From positions 3,410,001-3,474,000 of the forward strand of contig JBLDXI010000032.1 in the NCBI GenBank assembly GCA_047495785.1: DNA of 64,000 nucleotides, written 5' to 3'. The position numbers and the translations under genes were made by a program. This stretch comes from Lepidodermella squamata (taxonomy: Eukaryota > Gastrotricha). The notes under the pieces were generated by a model. It worked only from the letters and a program-made list of their open reading frames with translations, ran no database searches and was not told the origin of the DNA. Positions 1 to 8,998 of this stretch are shown one piece after another; position 1 is the stretch's first letter, and each line of letters opens with the position of its first letter.

Positions 1-989
1 TCTTCTTGTGGTTCAAATGTTTCCGTCTGCTTTTTGTGTTCAAAAAAATTGGCCCGATGGTTTTGACGTTATTTGAAATGGTAAAACTATCCTGAATTTT
101 TTCAATCTAATTTCCAAACGAGTATCTTTGTTACAGTTCAATGACGTCATATTTTTCGCAATTCTACATTTCATCATTTTGTTTGCATTCGCCGGTCCAA
201 TCTATGGGTTATCAGCCATGCCGCTGAATCGCGATGGTCACGGCAACACGGACGAATACTTTGCGCTAATGGCCAGTGTTATCTACGATCGATGGTGGAA
301 CATAGTCGGCATATCCCTCGATAGATCCACCAGTTTGGGCGAGACATGCGAAAACGTCATTTCCCCAACAAAAGCCTTCGAAAAAGAGCCCGATAATACT
401 TCCAATTCAACCGGTGTCAATGACACAAACACTTCATTTTTCGCTTTGATGACTACAACCGCTGCCCCGACAGAGGCAAGTGGGAGCTGCGACTACAGGA
501 GCGTTGTATCGAGCATCTTGTTAATGGCCTTCCTCTTGCTCACCAATATAGTTCTGCTGAATATGTTAATCGCTAGTTTCAGTTTTACAATTAGCGAGTA
601 TCAAGGCAAAGCCGAGGAGTTGTGGAAATTCGGCCGATATCACTTGATCCGCAGTTTCGCTGAAAAGCCAGTCATGCCTCCACCTCTGAATATTTTCGAG
701 CTGATTTTCTTCAACTCTAACGTTTTCGGACGATGCATTCCTCATAAATGGAGCACGAGCTTGGGTGAGAAAATGAAAGTAATGAACAAGCCATATTATT
801 GAAATATTTGAATTTTTAGAAACTCATTTTATTGGTGAGTCAGATAGCTTTGATCCTGATCTAACAGGGCGAACAGGTGAACAGGGCGATGAGAGCACTT
901 GGGTCAACAAACGCGAGCTGTCCAAATTCCGATACCGCGAGCTGAATTGTATCGAAAAAACTGCTGCCTCGAAAATTTTGTTAGAATAA
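1..989 (+). CDS. TRPM-like cation channel, C-terminal part of a paralogue (5' part outside window)
   Basis: Exons read as 1-80, 137-764 and 820-989 (stop TAA 987-989), with introns of 56 and 55 bp. The visible protein covers the S5-pore-S6 region: a hydrophobic S5 starting at FNDVIFFAILHF, a pore loop around RWWNIVGISLD, S6 around LLTNIVLLNMLIASF and a TRP box LWKFGRY, then a short acidic tail ending TAASKILLE. It closely matches the complete gene at 16124-21266 (few residue differences, plus an in-frame gain of four residues in the last exon). TRPM proteins are plasma-membrane non-selective cation channels. No Nudix or kinase domain follows the TRP box. A putative polyadenylation signal AATAAA lies at 1073-1078. 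Because the 5' part is outside the window I cannot say whether this copy is functional, but every visible exon is open. Confidence 0.82.
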
Positions 990-1268
990 TTCAGGGTCAT
1001 TAACGTTCGTCAAGTGCTTCTTGCGCATCTGTCTATCATAACTATTTTGTAAACAAAAATCAGCATGAAATTAATAAAGCTCGATTTTTTTTTAACCCGA
1101 TGCAAGAATTTATCAGAATGGCTGATTTTGTTGTTAAAATCTAGAGATTTACATTTTACTCAAAAATTGCCACCGTCAAAATTACCGGGTTGCCTTTCAA
1201 CTTATTTTTAATCTTTTTGCGCCCGGGAGCTCCCTAACCGCTTGGTTGAGAGTGCGCGCTTTCCTTAA

Positions 1269-3319
1269 CCCTTTCCGTGCCGACGTTTTCTCGTCGAGAA
1301 TTTATTCTCTGCAGACAATCAAGCCTTTTCATTAGCTATTTGTATTTCGCAGGTGAAATTCGGTTTTCGGCTTTTGCAATTGTTTACTTAAGCTAGATTC
1401 ACAAATTGCAAAATGTTCGCCGGGCAGAGTGTTCGCCGCGAACAAACGCTTCAGTGCGGCGAACAGATCGTAATCAGGGCGAACAGGGCAAATGTTCGCC
1501 AAAACTGTTCACAAATTCGGTGTGTTCACCGCACTCGCGCGCGACGGAGAACAATGGGCGCGCGCACCGAAACGCACAAAATTTGTTCGCGGCGAACAAA
1601 TTCGTGGATAGAAACGGTTTCTATTTGCAAATGTTCGTCGCTATTGTTCGCCGCGCAGTAAAATGTTCGCCGAAAACTGACCAGGGTGAATACAGTTTTT
1701 TCTCAATTCTACAAATTTTCGATTTTTGTTGTCATATCTTTATTCACGTCACAATTTGGAATATAAACATATATAATTGTATAGGGATCAGGCTCACCCA
1801 TGTGAAAAATTACTGCGAAAATATGTATGACCGGAGAGGCAATATAGGATGAATATTTCACAAGGTCTTCTAAATCTAATTTGATCATTGAATGTAAATT
1901 TGATGTAAATTTGATCATTTTATTGCGTTAATCCCCAATAAAACAGGACTTGGGTTGCCCAGCAACCGCAAACTAAGGTCACGTGAGCTGCCGCGGTAGC
2001 TCAAATTTGTTCGCCGCTATTACGCAACGGGCGCTCCCAGACAATAGCGACCGTGTGCATCAAGCGTGAATGTTTCTCCAAAATAACAATAGTGTTCGGC
2101 GCAAATAGAAACTGTTCGTCCAAAATTTTTCGGCGAACAGTTTCTATTCACGCCGAACATCACGGGTGACTGCACGAACATGTTCGCCGGGATTTTTATT
2201 TGTGAATCTAGCTTTATCCTTTGTGTGAACACCAAGTTCGCGTGATTTTCACGCGAAACAATGCGCGTGTTGCGTGTGTTGCGCAATCCAAAGCCACTCA
2301 TCAATCAGCGGCTTGTGCCGCAGTTTTGACACAATCGCCGCAAAAATTAGTGATTTTACGCGCGTAAATTGTGATGATATTTTTTGCTGAATTTAGGCGA
2401 TCGCATCAAACTTTGATGAAGAAAGTAAAGAAACAACCTTAGAAAACTAAAGATAAAAACCCGCAAAAATATGTAATTACTGTTTCCTCTGCTTTCGCCT
2501 AACATTCAAATAAAGCTTTTGACTGAAAATTATTCGAAGATCTATAATTATTTGAGGAAATTGATGCAAACGCGTAATATTTTACAAATTTCTTGCGTCA
2601 AACGCGGCTCTAATACGCGGACTTGCGTCATAGCGCGTATGAAAGGGTGACTCTTTGGCGCCCGGGTGCTCCCTATCCGCCCGGTTGATTCTCGATTTAT
2701 TTATGTCATTCGATAGCCAAGGGTCTAATTAGACGGCAGGCCACAAGCGCCGTCCAAGAAAAAATCACTAAGCGAGAATCCCGGCGTCGATCGCGGCTCT
2801 ACTACGCGTCATAGCGCAAAACACATTTGCATACATAGGAACAATTTTCGCTATTGCGCCGCCTTTCTAGAATCCTCTTACATTACGCATGCTTTGTGAA
2901 AAAAATTTGAATTTCTGAATTACATCGATCTGAAACACCGCGGCTTTCACAAAAAACGGCCTTCAACAAAAAATTCGACGGCAAAATGTCAGCGCATACT
3001 TTTCGCAAAATTATAGAGAGAGTTTGCGATGCAGTTTTTTCAAGATGCTCATTATCATTTCCTTGACCGCCTTTGTGAATCATGGAAGAGTTTGATTCGC
3101 TTTTCAAGAGATTATTCTTGATGCGCGCCCTCCGAGACGGCGCAACCACCAACGCGAGCGCATCGCTCGAGGACAAATGATTGCGCAACTGTTTGCGCAC
3201 GCACGCGTCCTGCTGTATATAATAATATATACCTGGGTACCACGTATAAAATATATTATTAATAATTTGCTCTTGTTCTCCGCAGAGAAGGACAAAATTG
3301 TCCGTCGGCACTGAAAGGG
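1269..3319. mobile_element. piggyBac-like DNA element (non-autonomous), TTAA target site
   Basis: The element is flanked by TTAA on both sides (1265-1268 and 3320-3323) and its ends form a 17-bp inverted repeat starting CCCTTTC(C/A)GTGCCGACG with one mismatch. TTAA target duplication with CCC-starting terminal repeats is the hallmark of the piggyBac superfamily. Length is 2051 bp. An open frame of 142 codons runs on the minus strand from the right end (2883-3311), but I do not recognise a DDD transposase in it, so I take it as non-autonomous. It carries a second transposon inside (1391-2213). The motif GCGCCCGGG-N-GCTCCCTA occurs at about 2659 inside and also at about 1220 just outside the element. 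Confidence 0.7.
1391..2213. mobile_element. Harbinger/PIF-like MITE with GTTCGCC clusters
   Basis: A perfect 16-bp terminal inverted repeat (AGCTAGATTCACAAAT at 1391-1406 and its complement at 2198-2213) is flanked by a 3-bp TTA duplication (1388-1390, 2214-2216), as expected for PIF/Harbinger elements. The 823-bp interior is crowded at both ends with GTTCGCC or its complement GGCGAAC, often as back-to-back palindromes such as GTTCGCCGCGAAC. Such subterminal repeats are typical transposase-binding arrays. Short open frames inside (for example 1406-1852) have composition driven by these repeats and are not taken as genes. It sits wholly inside the piggyBac-like element, so it inserted later. 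Confidence 0.65.
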
Positions 3320-3675
3320 TTAAGCGTATTTAGAAGCATCAGGCTTTTTCACATTACGCTGAAGTGAAGAAAAAGCCTTTTTCAGAAACAGATTTCCCTG
3401 TAGAGTGAACACGTGCTCTGCTGATCGCGAAAAATTCACCGCTACGTTTAAGTTATCTTCTGAGATTTCTCGAGTTCACTTAGCGATGAGAGGGACAATT
3501 CTCTTATGCTTCAAATAACTCCAAAAAATTAGTATAACGTGGCGCCTGATTATCTGCAAGTCGGAATGGCATCTGTGGGACAGTTTTACAACCTGAAATG
3601 CTTCAGTTTGAGCTTCAGTAAGCCACTTGCTCATTTGCCACTGCGTAATTGTCACTGATATTTTGACTTCATGAT

Positions 3676-3699
3676 GCATAGCATAGCATAGCATAGCAT
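3676..3699. repeat. (GCATA)n microsatellite, probable LINE 3' tail
   Basis: Nearly five perfect copies of GCATA. It lies just beyond the 3' end (minus strand) of the decayed LINE at about 3.8-7.0 kb, so it may be that element's simple-repeat tail. Confidence 0.7.
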
Positions 3700-4782
3700 T
3701 TTCTTTATTTTATCTTTTCCTTCATTAATTGATCAACAATAACATAACAATAACAATTGAGTTCAAGTACAGAAACGAAGAAACAAAAATGAGAAGGAAA
3801 AATGATAAAATAAAATTCACTCCGGTGTACCCAATTCGCCGGGCGTGATGTAAATTTTGTTCACGGCCAAGCGAACCGAGTTTCGGAGGAGGACCGGTAG
3901 CAAGCTACCTATCCTGATCGTCAACCTCAAAAACTCATCCTTACTCTGATATTTCAATTTCACCAAAATAACTATGAATTTTTTGTCTCCAAGTAGTTCT
4001 ATCCTGGGCCATGGCGTCGGCCTCCTCAAAATTGTTAATCCCTATTTTGTTCAAATGTTTTTTGATGCAATCAATCCACCTTAATTTTGGTCGCCCTCGA
4101 GGTCTACTCCAAGTATCATCCGGCGGCTGCCAGTACCGCATCTGGCTTGCCAGCCTTACGGGGTCCATGCGAGCGACGTGCCCGTACCAGCGAAGTTGCC
4201 GCCTAGCAATTTTGAATGTAAATTGTTCTGAACCACACATATTTCTAATGACCTCATTGCGAATCCTGTCCCTAAGTGTTACTCCGCATATCTTACGCAA
4301 ATAACGCATATAGCCTCGTCGAGTCGCCTCGCATCCTCAGAAGTTAACGTCCAACTTTCGCTGCCATGCATGATAGTCGCATCAACAACGCCCTTTAAAC
4401 ATTTCATTTTTTCTTTAGTCGGGACAGATCGATTGCCAAAAATATATTTCCGCATAGCGCCAAACGCTTTGTTGCCTTTTTCTAAACGAGTCCTTACATC
4501 AGCCTTACACCTGCCGTCAGACGTGATAACACTTCCCAAATATACGAATTCATCAACTTCTTCAATGTACTGCCCGTAGATGGAAAAAGGTACATGTAAA
4601 TTGCAGTCATTTTTATTAACTCTCATGAATTTGGTTTTTGGAACATTAATTTTCAAGCCCAAGTGTCCACACGCCTCAACAAAAATATCTATAATCAATT
4701 GCATTTCCTCCGAATCTTGCGATAATAAAGCAGTATCGTCCGCGAATGCTAGTAACATCAGCCACTCATCGTCAGTTAGGGG

Positions 4783-6237
4783 CAGGGTTGCAAAAACTGT
4801 CCGAGTTGGCGAGCCTGGCTCGTGGGCAGGTTTGGGGAGCTGAACCCACTTTTTGTGGGCAGGCATGGGCAGCAAATATTGTGGTACGCGTGAGCGCTAA
4901 TCGACAGTAAAAGCCGTATTTCAAGTATATCCGTTTAGTTCTCATATTCAACTGCGAACCCACTGAAAATTAACGAGAGAGCAATCACATAACAGAGAGA
5001 TCGATGATCGATAGTGGCGATCGTGGGCAGGCGATCGTTGGCAGGCGATCGTGGGCAACCCTGCCCACATCGAATTTCTGACCAGATAGCTGTACTCAGC
5101 TTGAAAACTTAGTTTCTAGATCGACTGGTCAAAGGCGAATGAAGTGGGAAGATATTTCTATATTGCCCATACAAAAAAAGTATTGTAATTGGCATATGTA
5201 ATTATTAAAAATGATAATTAAAATTTTTAAATAAATCAACTACAAACTTTGCTTGTTTCAAATCAGTAATATGGAAGAAGCGAAACTTCCCGCGCGCCAT
5301 CAAACGATTTTCAGCGCTGCCCACTAACTGATAATGCTCACATTATTCAACATTTTATTCAAAATTAGCTTTTAAATTATTTGCAATAAAAATTCTCATT
5401 CAATGTAAATATGAGTAATACCCAAGTTTTCAACAGTGAGGAATTTCAAAAAACAAATTAGATATTCGGATTCAGCGCAAAAAGTTAGGCTAGATTGCAA
5501 GTTTGCGCATGGCTGTTGTCAAAATTGAGGAAGATTTGACTCGAAAAAGTTTAATCGTATCGGAGCGCGCGCGTGTGTGTGCGTGTGATTGTGCGCGAGC
5601 GCGCTCTCGACTGCGCGCATTTTGCGGGCAGAAAACGTCCACGCATTTGCTAGTGAGCGCGATTTTTGTAGTGCGTGCGCGCACCCACGCACACACTCTC
5701 TCGCGGTGTATTCCATCTCATTTCTCTCCCAATTTTAACGATAATCACGCGCATCTGTGCGCTCTAGCCTAACTTTTTGCGCTGAGTCCGAATATCTAAT
5801 TTGTTTTTTGAAATTCCTCACCGTTAAAAACTTGATTTTTCGAAAAAATCAACAAAACTAAAAAATTTTAATTTTTCCCTCATCAATAGATGGAAATTTA
5901 TTAGTGAAATGTGGCATTATCTAACAACTTTACTATCATTCAATGCAGTTTTAGCCCTATTTTCCCTACCCAAATAACTCTCATTTTCAAAAAATGTTTC
6001 CCGAATATCCCAAAAAATTTCGCTGCGCGGCCGTATTGCCCGCTCGCGAATTCAAAAAGTTCAACCTTTCAATAAGTTTTGTGGCTCTAAATTAATAATT
6101 GCCGGAGAAGCGACTTATTCGTCCACAAACTGACAGATCCTAGTGAAAAAACAGAATGGTGGAAAAAGCAGGGTCGAGTGGGCAGGTGGACCACTAAAAA
6201 TCAGGCTCGTGGGCAGGAAACAGATTTTGCAACCCTG
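4783..6237. mobile_element. hAT-like non-autonomous DNA transposon
   Basis: An 8-bp duplication GTTAGGGG flanks the element (4775-4782 and 6238-6245). The ends are inverted repeats beginning CAGGGTTGCAAAA(A/T)CTGT, followed inward by GCTCGTGGGCAGG-type repeats. Eight-bp duplications and CAG-starting termini fit the hAT superfamily. Subterminal copies of GTGGGCAGG and GGCGATCGTGGGCA occur near 5020-5070 and 6180-6220. No transposase frame is visible. The insertion lies inside the reverse transcriptase region of the LINE, dating it after that retrotransposon. A foldback repeat occupies its centre. Confidence 0.82.
5423..5834. repeat. Foldback (long inverted repeat) inside the hAT-like element
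   Basis: The stretch 5438-5492 is complementary to 5765-5819 over 55 bp with one mismatch, and imperfect pairing continues outward to about 5423/5834 and inward past TTAGGCTAGA. The centre is rich in alternating GC/GT runs such as GCGCGCGTGTGTGTGCGTG. Open frames here (5503-5772 and antisense) are products of the low-complexity sequence and are not annotated as genes. It could be a nested foldback or MITE, or an inverted duplication within the element. Confidence 0.75.
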
Positions 6238-7020
6238 GTTAGGGGGGTACCTGTTTTTTCTAATTTGACTCGCTTGCAAACTACATTAAATACTGCTATA
6301 AATAACAGGGGCGACAATGGGCAGCCTTGTCTCAGTCCCTTGGTCACCCGGAAGGGTTTCGCGCTAACGCCATTTACTCGCACAGTAGCAATGCTATCCC
6401 TGTATAATGCCTTAATATTATCTATAAGATCGCGAGAAACTTCTAGGTCTTCGAGCGCTTTCCAAACTTGATCGCGGTCGACAAAATCGTAAGCCTTTTC
6501 CAGGTCCATAAAAGTTATAAAAATGCTCCTGTTAAATTCAATAATTTTCTCCATTATTTGCCTTAATATGAAGGTGCAGTCACCCGTGCCTTTGTTTTGC
6601 ATAAAACCATGTTGAAATTCTTCCAGTTTTACATTTATTTCATCGCGAAGCCGCTTTTCAAGAATTCGCGCGTAACATTTTGCAACGATACTAATTAGAC
6701 TTATGCCGCGGTAATTATTGCACTTATTTAAATCTCCTTTTTTGGCACTGGGATCAGAATTAAATTCAGAAAATCATCAGGAACGCGTTTTTCAGCCCAA
6801 ATTTTATTGAAGAGAAACTCTAGCCATTCAATTTTCGAATTTTGTAGCGCATTAAGCATTTCTAATCTATTTTCATCGAGACCGGGTGATTTTCTTAATT
6901 TTTCCTTTGAAATTGCGAGCTGAATCTCGTCGCGTGTTATCGGTTTCATGACGCGCGTTTCACATTTACTAATGATGCGTTCATGATGCGTTACTACAAA
7001 TTTGTCACAAATAGTCAAAA

Positions 7021-8125
7021 ATATTAATGACTATTACTTTTTTTTATTTTTTCCCGACCAAGTGTCACTGATTAAAGGTCACTGCTGAAAAGTCTGACGA
7101 CAGTCAGCTTTTGTTAGTTATAATAAATACTAGAACTTCGAAGACAATTCTAATAATTAAAATTTCCTACCTGACCCTGATTCCAGCGGCCTAGATTCGG
7201 AAGGCGCGGATTTCGAATATAATGATGAGAGAATATAACGATGGTCCGGTTGAAAAGCAACCTCTAATTATAAATATAATGCCCGGTATCTATGCCCGGT
7301 ATGATAAGAGAAATTGAATAGGCATTTTAGCATTAGTAGAGGCAGTCCCTCCGAGGCCGTAAAATACCACTTTTCCAACTTTTCTTGCCTCTTTGATTGC
7401 TTATTATCGATAAAGACAGCTAGCACTGGTTCTGGGTTGTATAAAATGCCGAAACGCAGCTTTTATGCTATCAATAAGCCTATTTAGCTTCAACAAAAGT
7501 GTTCACACTACAAAATTTCAACAGCGCTTCAACGCACTTCAACGAGCACACTTTCACTTGCAATATCGGTTTCTCAATTAATTCGTAATGAAAAAGTGTA
7601 TACAAAGCTCTGCGAGTTTCCAGGGCGTCTGTTGTTTCAACCACGCCCTTAGCGCCATCCAAATGCAGCAAATTAGGGCTGATAGTGTCTAAATTAAACA
7701 ATTCTAAATTATTTATAACATTAATATACATTGAACATTACATTCGAGGGATGATGATTTTGAAACTGAGAATGAACTAATTCATTGTCTAAATCACCTA
7801 ATTTTTTGCTAGTCACGAGAAGATTGTCTCGCCTGTGCTCAGCCAATATTTTTATTTTTTTCAACCAGCAGCCAATTCCTCGTCAGTGCTTAAGAAATTA
7901 TTCACTAAATTTGTTGAATCAGTCGCTGTCTCGCCGTTAATCATCCATTTAACCGCCCATTAATAGTAGGATGTCTATATGTAAACAATCGGTCCTAATG
8001 TTGAGGTTTTGACACCGAATGACTAGCAAAGGGCATATCGAGAAGCTCATCTATACTCATTTCATTGTTCAAGTTTTTATCTTCAAGACAAAGACGAAAT
8101 ATTTTCTTTTAACTGTTAATTAATC
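7021..8125. other. Gap: no gene identified
   Basis: AT-rich sequence between the LINE remnant and the small secreted-peptide gene. The longest frame is 83 codons on the minus strand (7480-7731) and shows no recognisable domain. The final part is the upstream region of the peptide gene; I see no certain promoter motif. Confidence 0.5.
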
Positions 8126-8395
8126 ATGGCAGCTAAGCTTGCATTGGCGATCGTCGTTTTGGTAAGAAGAAGGTCACTCGTACCCTTTATAGCCTAACGT
8201 TATATTTTCTCATAGGCCGTTGTCAATCTCATGGCATCAGCACAAGGCGTAGGAGAGCCATGTACAGGGGGTCCACGCGATGGTCCGTTTTATCAGGGTA
8301 AATGGGCGTTTATGCGTGACGGCGATCTGATATGCCGCAAGTTGGCTGTCGGCCGTGAAGAAGCGCAGCCGGCGGAAGCGGCGCGGTACGTCTAA
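8126..8395 (+). CDS. Small secreted peptide (71 aa), unrecognised
   Basis: Two exons, 8126-8161 and 8216-8395, joined over a 54-bp GT-AG intron in phase 0. The start ATG opens a clean signal peptide: MAAKLALAIVVL, then AVVNLMASAQG, with likely cleavage after ASA or AQG. The mature peptide is about 48 residues with two cysteines (EPCTGG and LICRKL), a GPFYQGKWAFMRDGD core and an Ala/Glu-rich end. The frame is too short and too split to be caught by simple ORF calling, yet the signal-peptide exon, intron and second exon agree in frame. I do not recognise a family. It could be a secreted effector, neuropeptide-like or structural peptide; no dibasic-flanked repeats are seen. It is an isolated gene among transposon remains. 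Confidence 0.6.
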
Positions 8396-8998
8396 CCGTG
8401 TAGTCATAAATGGTGTCAAAGACAAAGACTGTAGTCAGTTTTTGTTGTGAGCTGGAGTCACAGGCGATTGAAAAAGGCTGCTGGCTGGGATGAGGAGAGA
8501 GCAGACGCTTACATGTCGATTAGTGATGTAGTTACAATACATGTAGTTACAATAAAAATGAATGCTACAGCAGTGGAAAGTTATTAATCCGCAGTGTTGT
8601 TGATTAACACGTTTTTCAGCCACGGGTAACTCAAATGACATTCAAAGGTGAATTTCCGAACTAGTCGGGGAAAGTCTCATTATAACTGACTGCTACATAC
8701 TGTCAGGTATTCCTTCAACAATATATATCGATTTAAATAATTAGTGAAGCCCATAGAGAGCGGAGTGGAGCCAAATTTTTCAACGCTGCGAAAAGTTTTG
8801 CCTTCACCAAAGCGCGTGTTCAGACTGCGCGCTAAGTGAAGAGTGCAAAATAAGCTTCAATTCACTTCACTTTCCTGAAGTGTGAAAAAGCCCAAAGATT
8901 CATATAAATATAAGATCATATAAGAAGACTCCTGAGCAAAAGAAGTGAGTAATTCGATGAAACTGATCCTGTAACTACCTGTATGTCATCGTTTCTAG
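8396..8998. other. Gap: no gene identified
   Basis: No convincing coding sequence. Around 8850-8890 there is a CTTCA-rich stretch ending AAGTGTGAAAAAGCC that resembles, in inverted orientation, sequence near 3340-3375 (GGCTTTTTCACATTACGCTG), so both may be traces of one repeat family. Confidence 0.4.

Larger units (their letters stand above)
3817..7018 (-). pseudogene. Decayed non-LTR retrotransposon (LINE) reverse transcriptase, split by a hAT-like insertion
   Basis: Minus-strand fragments read in order as one reverse transcriptase. Segment 7018-6728 has the finger region (SPGLDENRLEMLN, then RVPDDFLNLILIPVPKK). Segment 6602-6250 has the palm motif FMDLEKAYDFVDRDQVW and KGLRQGCPLSPLLF. Segment 4775-4300 carries the catalytic FADD and the following LKINVPKTKFM block. 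Segment 4309-3941 has the C-terminal RQLRWYGHVARMD and a basic end. Frames are broken between segments at about 6720 and 4300, and a 1455-bp DNA transposon interrupts the coding region just before FADD. No endonuclease domain is visible, so the copy is 5'-truncated near 7020. The RWYGHV ending and LRQGCPLSPLLF are common in RTE-like and related LINEs; I do not assign a clade. Confidence 0.85.

Noticed and set aside
1406-1852. A 148-codon frame
   Set aside because: Its translation is dominated by recurring GTTCGCC/GGCGAAC repeats of the MITE.
5503-5772. Coding frames of 65-89 codons on both strands
   Set aside because: They lie in the GC/GT-alternating core of a foldback repeat, with Arg/Ala/His-rich low-complexity translations and no domain.
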